Notes under the pieces: generated by a model | What the model was told of the DNA's origin: nothing | Database searches by the model: none | The model's input: the letters and a program-made list of their open reading frames with translations, nothing else | Assembly: GCA_036499165.1 (NCBI GenBank) | Contig: DASYEE010000132.1 | Coordinates: 3,276-67,275 of the forward strand | Reading direction: 5' to 3' | Source: Galbitalea sp036499165 | GTDB taxonomy: Bacteria; Actinomycetota; Actinomycetes; Actinomycetales; Microbacteriaceae | Length of the DNA: 64,000 bases | Translations under genes and position numbers: made by a program | In this document: piece by piece, positions 36,512-44,807 of the stretch | How the letters are laid out: each line of letters starts with the position of its first letter | Numbering within the stretch: position 1 is the first letter of the stretch

Positions 36512-37110
36512 GATGCCACTCCCAATTCGTCTCGCAGGCGGATCATCCCGTCTCGCAGCCGCGTCTTCACCGTGCCTATTGGCACGCTCAGTAACGCTGC
36601 GACTTCACTGTGACTGTAGCCGCCGTAGTACGCGAGCGTAACGGCCTGGCGTTGGAGTTCCGTCAGCCGTTCCATCGCCTGCTTCACCTTCTCGTGCTCT
36701 ACCTTGATTTCGACTGATTCCGACACCGAGTCATACTCGGTCTCGAAATCGCGGATCCCTATCCTCGTGTCCCGGTCCCTCGTCGACTGCGACGAACGGA
36801 TGCGGTCAACAGCGCGCCTGTGGGCCATCGTCATGATCCACGTCGCCGCGCTGCCCTTGTTCTGGTCGTACCTCTTCGCGGTCTGCCACACTTCGAGGAA
36901 TATCTCCTGCGTCACTTCTTCCGACTGCGCGAAATCCTTCAGCAGCCGCCTGACAAGCCCGAGCACGCGCGGCGCGATCTGGTCGTAGAGCTGGCCGAAT
37001 GCCACCTGGTCACCCTCGGCCACAAGGCCAAGGATGTCGCCAAGAGAAACCGGGACGTCGCCGTCCAACGGCTTTTCGCGTTCAATCTCAGAAGTCACGA
37101 GACTAAGCAT
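36508..37110 (-). CDS. sigK: ECF RNA polymerase sigma factor, SigK type
   Basis: A 200-residue ECF sigma factor: region 2 (FGQLYDQIAPRVLGLVRRLL...EEVTQEIFLEVWQTAKRYD) and region 4 (LTELQRQAVTLAYYGGYSHSEVAALLSVPIGTVKTR). The start at 37110 (MLSLVTSEI) is preferred; upstream sequence is low-complexity. Paired with the membrane anti-sigma RskA-like protein downstream. Confidence 0.92.
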   Translation of the reverse strand: MLSLVTSEIEREKPLDGDVPVSLGDILGLVAEGDQVAFGQLYDQIAPRVLGLVRRLLKDFAQSEEVTQEIFLEVWQTAKRYDQNKGSAATWIMTMAHRRAVDRIRSSQSTRDRDTRIGIRDFETEYDSVSESVEIKVEHEKVKQAMERLTELQRQAVTLAYYGGYSHSEVAALLSVPIGTVKTRLRDGMIRLRDELGVAS

Positions 37111-37545
37111 GTCAGGTGCGTTCGATCGGGCTAAGCGCGTGGCCGAAAGACGGTGGGCCTTGTAATTTCGTCGTCGACATGCAGTTGATTCGGCGCGCCG
37201 CGCAGATCGGATTGGATCGGATGCAGGCACTAGGCGAAAAGAGTGAACCCGGGCCGCAGAACGCCTCTCGGCGCAAGGCCGCTCGAAGCGGCTATTAGTG
37301 GAGCCCGGGGTTACTGCGGCCCGGAGCTACAAGTTTACCCGACGAGCGCCGCGGGGTTTGCGGAGGGCAGGTCTCGATAACGCCGGCTTCGCGCGGCTAC
37401 TCGACCAGCGGGAGAGGCTGCGCGCGGCTACTCGACCAGCGGGAGAGACTTCGCGCGGCTACTCGACCAGCGGGAGAGGCTGCGCGCGGCTACTCGACCA
37501 GCGGGAGAGGATTCGCGCGGCTACTCGACCAGCGGAGTCATGGCG
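37111..37545. other. 435-bp gene-free stretch upstream of sigK
   Basis: I see no credible gene. The left part must contain the sigK promoter, but no unambiguous -35/-10 pair stands out. The right part (from about 37345) is made of dispersed-repeat material (GTCTCGATAACGC, then the 31-bp tandem array). Any frame through it is repeat-encoded. Confidence 0.6.
37387..37536. repeat. Five-unit 31-bp tandem array containing CTACTCGACCAGCGG
   Basis: The core CTACTCGACCAG starts at 37397, 37428, 37459, 37490 and 37521, exactly 31 bp apart. Units differ only at two or three bases next to GGGAGAG. The same core occurs singly at 51111, near 42490 and near 59300. Confidence 0.92.
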
Positions 37546-38175
37546 TCAGTCGAGCTGACCCGCGCGCTGCAGTCGGGCGCAGGTGGTGAACTCGTCGGCG
37601 GTGATCGCGAAGCGATCGGCCCGTGAGGTGAGTTCGGTGGCGCGCTCCGGGCTGGTGAAGTCTGAGTCATCCGCGATGCTGGTCGCGCCCGCAGCGCAGA
37701 TGCGACAGAAGGCGGCGGCGCGGTCGAGCGCGATCGCGAAGTCACCGGTAAACAGCCCCCGCAGGATCTCGTCGGCCAGGGCCGTGATCTCCTCCGGCCC
37801 GGTTGGCATTGGGGCCCCGGCGACCACGGTGTCGATCGTCTGCAAAACCTCGCTGCCGCGCTGGAAGAGGAGGCTCGTGCCATCCGGATCCTGCCTGATC
37901 AGGACCCGCATGAGGTAGATGCGCCACAGGGCGCCGGGCAGGCTGCGCGGACTCGAACGTGCCCAAAGCTCGGCGATCGCGTCGATGCCGTGCGCATCCG
38001 TGTAGGCGATCAGCCGCGCGATCACCTCTGGATCGTCGGTGTCTCTCGCCCGATCGACAAGCGCGTGCGCCGTGTCGTGGGCTGCGCGCAGCACTGCGGC
38101 CGGGTCTTCCCCGCCCTCGTACGTGTCGAACTTGTCGCCCGAATACTGCGTGGGCTTATGAAAGTCGTCGGCCAT
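37546..38175 (-). CDS. Conserved hypothetical actinobacterial protein
   Basis: The 209-residue, largely helical protein begins MADDFHKPTQYSGDKFDTYEGG and contains HGIDAIAELWARSSPRSLPGALWRIYLMR. It resembles a family widely annotated without evidence as an RNA-polymerase-related protein; I see no polymerase motif. A CxxC (CRIC) is present. It lies 30 bp after dipZ on the same strand. Function unknown. Confidence 0.7.
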   Translation of the reverse strand: MADDFHKPTQYSGDKFDTYEGGEDPAAVLRAAHDTAHALVDRARDTDDPEVIARLIAYTDAHGIDAIAELWARSSPRSLPGALWRIYLMRVLIRQDPDGTSLLFQRGSEVLQTIDTVVAGAPMPTGPEEITALADEILRGLFTGDFAIALDRAAAFCRICAAGATSIADDSDFTSPERATELTSRADRFAITADEFTTCARLQRAGQLD

Positions 38176-38205
38176 CGCATCCAGCCTACGGCTCCCCGAC
38201 CCGGC

Positions 38206-39942
38206 CTATCCAAACGTGAACGAGTAGGCGGTCAGCCCCCTCGACAGTTGGATCGTGACGGTCGAATTGCGGTAGTCGCCCTTCGCCAGGACATCGCGGA
38301 TGTCCGGTGGACCGGACACGGGGATCGTGCGCGTTCCCTCCGAATCGGTGACGGTGAGCGTCCCCGTGCCACCGACGTTCAGGTAGACATGCGTGCCCTC
38401 GTAGTGGAGCCGAATACCCGCGTCGTCACTCTTCGCCGTGATGGATTGCGAGGCGACCGCGAACGTGCCGGTGAAGGCGAGGTCGTTCAGCGGCAGCGAT
38501 CCCGCCGGATACGAGTATGTCGTCGTGCCGCTCTTGTATCCCTGCGGGCTCTTGAAGCCGTCCTGCGGGGCACGCTCCGAGCCGAGGTAGGTCTCCGGGG
38601 TCAGCGAGCCGACTGGCGTCGTGTCCGGGACGTCGGTGGCCTTCGGCAGGCTCACCGACGGGTTCGCGTCTGTCAGCAGCTGCCGGATCTGCGACTCAGT
38701 GTTGCCGTAGTCCCCTTCACCGAAGGCGATGTGGCGTACCTGCCCCGTCGCGTCGATCAGGTACTCGGCCGGCCAGTACTGGTTGCTGTATGCGTTCCAG
38801 GTCGCGAAGTTGTTGTCGAGAGCCACCGGGTACTTGATGCCCTGTGACTTGGCGCTTGCCATCACGTTCGACTCGACGTGCTCGAACGAGTACTCCGGCG
38901 CATGCACGCCGATGATCTCGAGTCCCTTGCTCCTGTACGACTTGTACCAGGCATCAAGGTGGGGCGTTGCCCGCTGGCAGTTGATGCAGGAATACGCCCA
39001 GAAGTCGATGAGCACGACCTTGCCCTTCAGGCTCGCCAGGGTCACCGGCTTGTCGTTCGCCGTGTTGAACCAGGCCGTGATGCCGGTGAAGGCCGGGGCG
39101 GTTCCGCAGTTGACGAGGTGGCTCGCGCCCTCAACGCAGGCGGTGCTGCCGCTGGTCGCCGACCCGCTCGTGCCGGATGCCGCGGACGACTTCGCATCGC
39201 CGAACCCGACGGCACCGAGACCAGCGCTCGCCGCCTGCAGAGTGCTCGTGTAGTCCGGCACAAGGCGAAGCAGGAGCGTCGGGATGTTGAACACAGGGAT
39301 TACCGCGATGGCCAGCACCAGCATGGTCGCGCCCGCGGCAATGCGGATGCCACGCTGGTGCCGCCGGAACGACTTGATTCGCTCGGCGAGACCGCGACCG
39401 GCAAGCGCAAAGATCAGGAGCGGGATCGCGACGCCGATGGCGAAGGCGGCCGTCTCGAGCAGCGTGGATGCGCTGATATTGCCGGTCGCGCCTGCCGCGG
39501 CCACGAGGGCGAGCACGGGACCAGCGCACGGAACGAACACCGCTCCAAGGGCGATGCCGAGCAGGAAGCCGCCGCGCTCCCCCTTGGCTTCACGCTGCGG
39601 GATCCAGGCGAACGGCTTCTCCAGCAGGCGCTCGATCGGCGGGAAGATCAGGCCGAGGCCAACGAGCACGAGCGCGACGATGCCGATCCAGATGATGGTC
39701 TCCTGCGGCAGGTGCAGAAGACTCAGCACGAACGAGCCGGCGAGGGTGAACACGCTGAAGCTGAGCACCAGCCCGAGCACCACCATGTAGGGCCTTCGGC
39801 CGCCGAGCGCGCTGCGCGTCGTAAGGCCGTCGCGGGCAGACTCCGTGCCACCGCCGAAGAAGATCACGGGAAGCACAGGGATGATGCACGGCGAGATGCC
39901 GGTCACGAGCCCGCCAAAGAACCCGATCAGCAGTACGCCCAC
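38206..39942 (-). CDS. dipZ: DipZ: CcdA-type membrane domain fused to TlpA-like thioredoxin and a C-terminal beta domain
   Basis: Residues 1-~240 form the six-helix CcdA/DsbD membrane domain with paired Cys (GISPCIIPV and FVPCAGPV). A thioredoxin domain follows with redox motif in YSCINCQRATPHL, then a C-terminal galactose-binding-like beta domain. The protein passes electrons from cytoplasmic thioredoxin to exported proteins. The GTG at 39942 follows GGGAGAG; a TTG at 39957 is an alternative. Full length for the family. Confidence 0.93.
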   Translation of the reverse strand: MGVLLIGFFGGLVTGISPCIIPVLPVIFFGGGTESARDGLTTRSALGGRRPYMVVLGLVLSFSVFTLAGSFVLSLLHLPQETIIWIGIVALVLVGLGLIFPPIERLLEKPFAWIPQREAKGERGGFLLGIALGAVFVPCAGPVLALVAAAGATGNISASTLLETAAFAIGVAIPLLIFALAGRGLAERIKSFRRHQRGIRIAAGATMLVLAIAVIPVFNIPTLLLRLVPDYTSTLQAASAGLGAVGFGDAKSSAASGTSGSATSGSTACVEGASHLVNCGTAPAFTGITAWFNTANDKPVTLASLKGKVVLIDFWAYSCINCQRATPHLDAWYKSYRSKGLEIIGVHAPEYSFEHVESNVMASAKSQGIKYPVALDNNFATWNAYSNQYWPAEYLIDATGQVRHIAFGEGDYGNTESQIRQLLTDANPSVSLPKATDVPDTTPVGSLTPETYLGSERAPQDGFKSPQGYKSGTTTYSYPAGSLPLNDLAFTGTFAVASQSITAKSDDAGIRLHYEGTHVYLNVGGTGTLTVTDSEGTRTIPVSGPPDIRDVLAKGDYRNSTVTIQLSRGLTAYSFTFG

Positions 39943-40017
39943 GCAACACTCTCCCAAATTGGTCGCGCGGTGCCGGTGCCCTTGCGCGCCGGCAAATCAC
40001 GCTACATTTGTATCCGC

Positions 40018-40090
40018 GGGCCTCTAGCTCAGTTGGTAGAGCATCGGACTTTTAATCCGCTGGTCGCGGGTTCGAGCCCCGCGGGGCCCA
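40018..40090 (+). tRNA. tRNA-Lys (anticodon TTT)
   Basis: A 73-nt cloverleaf: acceptor GGGCCTC pairs with GGGGCCC (with one G-U), D-arm AGCTCAGTTGGTAGAGC, anticodon loop CTTTTAA giving TTT, T-loop GGTTCGAGCCC. Discriminator A; CCA is not encoded. Confidence 0.97.
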
Positions 40091-40543
40091 CCGCAAGTAT
40101 TGCCCCCGATTCCCCTGTGTTGGCTGGGATTGCCCCCGAGAATCGCAAACCGTTCCGATCTCGTAAGAAGTTGCCATCGCCGCGGGTCCCTGGTGGGGTT
40201 CCGGGAGCTCGCACCGCGCGGATTCGCCCATCAGCGAGCCGGAAGGAAGGGGGGCCTCCGCGACAACCCGAATGTCACGGAGGCCCAAAAGGGGCACACC
40301 CGCTTACCCTAGTCGGCGGCCCCCGGTATCAAATGTACCCCGGGGTACAAGCAACAATCCACAAAAAAGGGGGCGCGGCGGATTATTTTCTTATCCGGTA
40401 GCAACAAGTTCCGCGAACCGACGCGGTTAAGTAATCCGCGCGTCAACTCCAGGCCACTCCGTGCGCGGCTGATCGCCTCGTGCTCCCCCAGGTCCATCCG
40501 CCGAATAGACTCGAATCGCTGACCCAGATCGACGGGAGCGGAG
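40091..40543. other. 453-bp gene-poor region downstream of tRNA-Lys
   Basis: No credible gene. It contains a hairpin (GGGCCTCCG 40252-40260 with CGGAGGCCC 40278-40286), a 16-bp perfect palindrome at 40334-40349 and an A-rich stretch. The position behind a tRNA gene is typical of integration sites, but no integrase or duplicated tRNA 3' end was found, so this is only a possibility. Confidence 0.5.
40334..40349. promoter_or_regulatory. Perfect palindrome TGTACCCCGGGGTACA
   Basis: The TACCCC/GGGGTA core resembles operators of CsoR-type copper repressors. It lies about 195 bp upstream of a membrane protein with a His/Met cluster and of ycnI, both plausibly copper-related. No csoR gene is in the window. 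Confidence 0.4.
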
Positions 40544-41149
40544 ATGGCGACAAGGCGGGGGCGCGTGATGCGCGGCCTGGTCGCAGCCACGGTCGCGGTC
40601 TTCGCGGCTGCGTTCGCGCACGTACTCGCCGGTGGATCGACGCCCGACTTCGGCGGGTTGGCGCTCGCCTTCGCGTTCGCGACGCTGGCATCGATCGCTC
40701 TCGCGGGTCGAACGCTCTCGCGGGTTCGGATCGGGGTCTCGGTCATCCTCAGCCAGGGCGTCTTCCACGTGCTCTTCGACCTCACGGCCACCACGCAGGT
40801 TGCGCACACGACCCACACCATGGGCATGAACATGGACGCCACGATGCCGACGGTCTCGACCGGCCCGCTCATGCTGGGCGACGGATGGATGTGGCTGGCC
40901 CACGCCGCTGCCGCCGCTGTAACGATCGTCGCGCTGGCGTGGGGCGAACGCGCGTTCTGGGGACTGCTCGAATCCGCGCGGCTCGCGCTCTGCCTTGCGC
41001 TGCAAATGGCCGGGGTTCGCGCCGAATCCGCGCAGCCGGCTCAGGTACCTGAACCGTCGCCACGGGCTTCGGGCGGGATGTCGGCCGTGTTTTTGGATGC
41101 CGGACTGTGGCGGCGCGGGCCGCCCTCCGCATCCATCGCATCTGTCTGA
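40544..41149 (+). CDS. Membrane protein with His/Met cluster, possibly copper-related
   Basis: The 201-residue protein has about four hydrophobic segments and, between the third and fourth, a cluster HTTHTMGMNMDATM that could bind Cu(I)/Cu(II). It precedes ycnI by 82 bp, so the two probably form an operon. No named family recognised; copper function is inference from composition and neighbour. Confidence 0.65.
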   Translation: MATRRGRVMRGLVAATVAVFAAAFAHVLAGGSTPDFGGLALAFAFATLASIALAGRTLSRVRIGVSVILSQGVFHVLFDLTATTQVAHTTHTMGMNMDATMPTVSTGPLMLGDGWMWLAHAAAAAVTIVALAWGERAFWGLLESARLALCLALQMAGVRAESAQPAQVPEPSPRASGGMSAVFLDAGLWRRGPPSASIASV

Positions 41150-41231
41150 GCCACTGCGCTCCGAGGATGCGCCACGCACTTTTTTCGCATCCACCGGTCG
41201 CGCTCGCGCGGTCGAAGAGAAGGACTTCAGC

Positions 41232-41933
41232 ATGAAAAGAATTACCCTTGTGCGCCTCGGCGCGGCCACCGCAGCCGTCGGCATTTTGGTGCTTGGTGCA
41301 CCGCTTGCCGCCGACGCCCACGTGAAGGTGTCGCCGAATGCCGCTTCCGCCGGCGATGACATAGCCCTGACCTTCCGCGTGCCGAACGAGTCCGCCACCG
41401 CAGGCACGGTGAAGGTCGAGATCGATCTGCCGACGACGACGCCGTTTGCCGGCGCCGACTACCAGCCCGTGGCCGGTTGGACGGCACAGGTCATCAGCCG
41501 GAAACTGCCGAAGCCGATCAAGAACGACGGGGTCGAGGTGACGGTGGCACCGACGAAGGTCATCTTCACCGCCGACCCAGGCACGAAGATCGGGCTCGGC
41601 CAGTTCCAGGAGTTCAACCTGGCTCTGGACCTGACCCCAAACACCGGCAGCGTCGAGTTTCCGACCTACCAGACCTACTCAGACGGCACCGTTGTGAAGT
41701 GGAATGAGAAGACTCCGGCGTCGGGAGACGAACCGGAGAATCCGGCGCCGACGCTGTACATCAATGACGCGCCTCCCGCGGGCGAGGGCGGAGACGGGGT
41801 CACACTCGCAGCGACGGATGCCGCCAGCTCGACCGCGACATCCGCCCTGGTGCTCGGGTCGGCCGGTCTCGCCCTCGGGGTGATCGCGCTGGTGCTCGGG
41901 GCGTTCGCGTTCGTGCGCACAAGGCGGTCGTAG
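41232..41933 (+). CDS. ycnI: YcnI-family (DUF1775) copper-binding exported protein
   Basis: The 233-residue protein has a signal peptide cleaved after ADA, which would leave His30 at the mature N-terminus, the copper ligand position known for YcnI. The DUF1775 domain (HVKVSPNAASAGDDIALTFRVPNES) and a C-terminal membrane helix with RTRRS tail follow. The ATG at 41232 is preferred because it starts the signal peptide. YcnI binds Cu(II) in Bacillus. Confidence 0.9.
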   Translation: MKRITLVRLGAATAAVGILVLGAPLAADAHVKVSPNAASAGDDIALTFRVPNESATAGTVKVEIDLPTTTPFAGADYQPVAGWTAQVISRKLPKPIKNDGVEVTVAPTKVIFTADPGTKIGLGQFQEFNLALDLTPNTGSVEFPTYQTYSDGTVVKWNEKTPASGDEPENPAPTLYINDAPPAGEGGDGVTLAATDAASSTATSALVLGSAGLALGVIALVLGAFAFVRTRRS

Positions 41934-41946
41934 CGGACTGACACTC

Positions 41947-42495
41947 GTGCCTTCGTCGAGCGAGAATGGGGTGGTGGGCACGGTCGTGATTCGAGAATTC
42001 AGGTCGTCCGACACTCCCGTGCTTACCGAACTCCTGCACCGCGCGTACGCGGAGCTGGGCGCGTCCGGGCTGAACTTCACCGCCGTCGACCAGAGCGATG
42101 CGACCACCGAATATCGGGCGTCCGCCGGTCACTGTCTCATCGCGATCGACGACGGGCAGCCCATCGCGACGCTCACGATGAGCCTGCCCGCATCGAAGAC
42201 CCTGCGTTCGATGTTCCCTGCCGCAGACAGCGAGGATGTCGCCTGGCTGAACCAGATGGCCGTCGATCCGGAGCGGCGTGGCACGGGGCTTGCCCGCACG
42301 CTCTGGCTCGAAGGCCTCGCCTGGGCGATCGAGCGCGGCGCAACCACCATCGGAGTGGATACGGCGCTGCCGGCCGAGCACCTCATCCGGCTGTACGAGG
42401 GGTGGGGATTCGAGCGCGCGGGCGTCGTTCACTGGGATGGCAAGACCTATGACAGCGCCGTGCTGCTGCGCGGGGCGAACTCGCCGGTCGAGTAG
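41947..42495 (+). CDS. GNAT-family N-acetyltransferase
   Basis: The 182-residue protein has the acetyl-CoA motif WLNQMAVDPERRGTGLARTLW and LYEGWGFERAGVV. Substrate unknown. A GTG at 41947 gives the longest frame; the domain itself begins at VVIREFRSSD. The C-terminus PVE* is encoded by a CGGTCGAGTAG dispersed-repeat copy. Confidence 0.85.
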   Translation: MPSSSENGVVGTVVIREFRSSDTPVLTELLHRAYAELGASGLNFTAVDQSDATTEYRASAGHCLIAIDDGQPIATLTMSLPASKTLRSMFPAADSEDVAWLNQMAVDPERRGTGLARTLWLEGLAWAIERGATTIGVDTALPAEHLIRLYEGWGFERAGVVHWDGKTYDSAVLLRGANSPVE

Positions 42496-42559
42496 CGGCG
42501 CGAGGAACGAGCCTGCGTTATCGAGACCGGTTCGCGGAATGCGCTAGGTTTCGGCAGGC

Positions 42560-42997
42560 TCAACCAGCGACAGGATCGTCGAACTCCGGATCGTCGAGCG
42601 ACGTGTCAATCAGCGCAAGCAGTGCGCGCGCGTAGGCGTCCGCCGCGGACTCCGCCTCGAATACCCGGCTGAAGCCCGCGATCGTGGCCGTGACGGCAAA
42701 CCCGGTCTCGCTCACTTCGAGACGATGGAATCCGACGCGCAGCAGCTCGCGCAGCTGCGTCTCGTTCGGGAGCCACAATGCATCCTCGATTGAGACGGAG
42801 TCGAGCGCCCACTCCGTCGTGCCGTTGAAGCCGAGCACTGTGCCGGTCGAGAACTCGTGCGCCTCGACGGTCATGTCGCTCAGGATGAAGACCTCGTCAT
42901 CGACCTCGATGCGGTCGATGAGGAACGCGTCGCCCGCGCGCGGACGCCACACCAGACCGGAGTCACGAAGCGCGCGAGCCAGCGGAACCGAGATCAT
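42560..42997 (-). CDS. Conserved hypothetical protein
   Basis: A 145-residue soluble protein starting MISVPLARALRDSGL. It is often labelled CpaE-like in related genomes but has no P-loop, so I leave it unnamed. The stop codon lies in a TGGTTGAGCCTG dispersed repeat. It follows galM by 10 bp on the same strand. Confidence 0.65.
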   Translation of the reverse strand: MISVPLARALRDSGLVWRPRAGDAFLIDRIEVDDEVFILSDMTVEAHEFSTGTVLGFNGTTEWALDSVSIEDALWLPNETQLRELLRVGFHRLEVSETGFAVTATIAGFSRVFEAESAADAYARALLALIDTSLDDPEFDDPVAG

Positions 42998-43007
42998 GAC
43001 TCGATGA

Positions 43008-43937
43008 TCACTTCGCGGGCACCGTGTAGCGAATACCCCACGAGACCTGCCAGGTCTCACCCGGGTTCAGCCACTTCAGTGACTGGCCGGAGTTGAACGC
43101 GTCTGCCGGAGCAGTCATCGGCTCGATCGCGATGGCCGTAACCTCGCTCGATCCACGTGGGAATTCGGTGGTCGTATAGACCTGGACGTACGGGAACTCC
43201 TCGTCTTGCCACAGCGCAACCGAGCGGCCGTCCGGCGCGGTGAGCACCGCGGAGACATCCCCATCGAACGTGACGTCGCCGAACGCGTCATCCAGTTCGA
43301 GGTCGCCGACCCGCTTGCCGCCGCGGAGGTCGTATTGGCTGCCCTCGACGGCGATCTCTGGGCTGACATTCAGCCGCTCGTCAACGGGAAAGCGCGTGGC
43401 CGCATGCACGGTGAGCATCAAGTCTTCCGTCGGCACGTCGCCGATCTGCAGGAACGGATGCGTTCCAATTGCGACCGGCGCCGGCGAGTCCGACTCGTTG
43501 GTAACGCGGTGCGTGATCTTCAGGCCGTCGTCGGTGAGCGCGTATGTGACATCGGTGTCGAGCAGGAACGGGTAACCGTGCTGCGGGTTGACGGTCGCGC
43601 CAAGGGTCACCGAGCCTTCCGCGCGCTCGACCAGGTGGTACGCGGTGAAGCGCAACAGGCCGTGGATGGCGTTGTGTCGCGCCGGCTCAGTGAGGTCGAG
43701 CTGCTGGGGTTCGCCGTCGAGCGTCCACTTGCCGTCGGGAACCCGGTTGGGCCACGGCACGAGCACGATGCCGCACGCGGATGGCGGGGTCGAGAACTCG
43801 CCATACGGCTGTGTCAGGTCGATTCCGCCAACGCGAAAGGTGCGGATGGATGCCGCGACCTGCGTGATGACGGCCTCGGCCTCCCCGAGCGGGGTCGAGC
43901 GATTGATCCTGAACTGTTCACCCGTTGGCGCGCGCAT
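43008..43937 (-). CDS. galM: Aldose 1-epimerase (galactose mutarotase)
   Basis: The 309-residue protein has the beta-sandwich epimerase features: PWPNRVPDGKW, NAIHGLLRF (catalytic His region) and a C-terminal Glu region (IEPMTAPADAFNSG). It interconverts anomers of galactose, feeding GalK. It lies 9 bp after the DeoR-type regulator on the same strand and opposite galTK. Confidence 0.9.
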   Translation of the reverse strand: MRAPTGEQFRINRSTPLGEAEAVITQVAASIRTFRVGGIDLTQPYGEFSTPPSACGIVLVPWPNRVPDGKWTLDGEPQQLDLTEPARHNAIHGLLRFTAYHLVERAEGSVTLGATVNPQHGYPFLLDTDVTYALTDDGLKITHRVTNESDSPAPVAIGTHPFLQIGDVPTEDLMLTVHAATRFPVDERLNVSPEIAVEGSQYDLRGGKRVGDLELDDAFGDVTFDGDVSAVLTAPDGRSVALWQDEEFPYVQVYTTTEFPRGSSEVTAIAIEPMTAPADAFNSGQSLKWLNPGETWQVSWGIRYTVPAK

Positions 43938-43946
43938 TTTCCCAGC

Positions 43947-44750
43947 CTAGACCGGTGAGGATGCGGCGAGGAGCACGTCGAGTCCGGCCGCCCTGAGTGA
44001 CTCGACCGTGGCGGGATCCGCCGCCTCACTCGTAATCAGGACATCGAAATCGGTGACCGCGCCGATCACCCCGAGATGCGTCTGACCGAGCTTTTCCGCA
44101 TCGGCGACCAGCACGCGACGAGTCGACGACGCGAGCATCCTGCGCTTGATCTCGGCCTCAGGAAAGTTGACGTTCGTGACGCCGTTCGCGCGGTCGATGC
44201 CGTTGCAGCCGATGATGGCGAGGTCGGCGTGCACCGACTCGAGGAACGCGGATGCGCCGGGGTTGACGAGCGAGTGCTGCAACGGCCGCAGGGTCCCGCC
44301 GGTGAGGACGACCGTGAAACGCGGCAGGGCGGCCTCGAGAGCCAGGGCGATCGAGAGACCGTTGGTGATGATGGAGATGTCGGCGAGGTCGTCACGCCTC
44401 ACGAGGGCGTTCGCGACGGCGAGCGCGGTCGAGCCGACGTCGAGGATGATGCTCTGGCCGCTCGAGACGAGAGCCGCGGCCGCGATGCCGATCCGTTCCT
44501 TCGCATCCACGGCGAGCGCCACCGACTGCTCAAGCGCAAACTCGGCCGGCTGCGCATCGCCCGCTCGGGTCGGCATTGCTCCGCCATGGATACGCACGAG
44601 CTCGCCTGCGGTCTCGAGCGCGCTCAGGTCGCCCCGGATGGTCACGTCGCTGACGCCAAGCAGGTCCGCCGCGTCTCTCACGCGAACGAACCCACGACGA
44701 CGCACGAGCTCGGCCAGGCGGTCGCGACGATCGATGTTCAGCTCAGGCAT
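43947..44750 (-). CDS. DeoR/GlpR-family regulator of galactose genes
   Basis: The 267-residue protein starts MPELNIDRRDRLAELV with a DeoR HTH (VRDAADLLGVSDVTIRGDLSALE) and a sugar-phosphate-binding domain with DVGSTALAVANAL and IGCNGIDRANGVT. It diverges from galT; two TTTCGRTATCGWAAG sites in the gap are probable operators. An effector such as a galactose phosphate ester is likely by family analogy. Confidence 0.9.
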   Translation of the reverse strand: MPELNIDRRDRLAELVRRRGFVRVRDAADLLGVSDVTIRGDLSALETAGELVRIHGGAMPTRAGDAQPAEFALEQSVALAVDAKERIGIAAAALVSSGQSIILDVGSTALAVANALVRRDDLADISIITNGLSIALALEAALPRFTVVLTGGTLRPLQHSLVNPGASAFLESVHADLAIIGCNGIDRANGVTNVNFPEAEIKRRMLASSTRRVLVADAEKLGQTHLGVIGAVTDFDVLITSEAADPATVESLRAAGLDVLLAASSPV

Positions 44751-44765
44751 GCACCAAGAGTCGTG

Positions 44766-44781
44766 CTTTCGATATCGAAAG
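44766..44781. promoter_or_regulatory. Perfect 16-bp operator CTTTCGATATCGAAAG
   Basis: A perfect palindrome between the DeoR-type gene and galT, followed 24 bp later by a related site. Confidence 0.7.
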
Positions 44782-44789
44782 TCAAGAAT

Positions 44790-44806
44790 TTTCGGTATCG
44801 TAAGTA
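44790..44806. promoter_or_regulatory. Second gal operator copy
   Basis: TTTTCGGTATCGTAAG matches the first site at most positions and ends 2 bp before the galT ATG, so bound regulator would block initiation. Confidence 0.6.
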
Positions 44807-44807
44807 C

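Noticed and set aside
37387..37536. CRISPR-like periodic array
   Set aside because: Units are contiguous 31-bp repeats with only two or three variable bases, so there are no spacers, and no cas gene is present.
37298..37558. Open frame with repeated Leu-Leu-Asp-Gln-Arg-Glu segments
   Set aside because: Entirely encoded by the 31-bp tandem array; no independent evidence.
38878..40401. Long plus-strand frame crossing dipZ and the tRNA
   Set aside because: Antisense to dipZ and passes through the tRNA-Lys gene.
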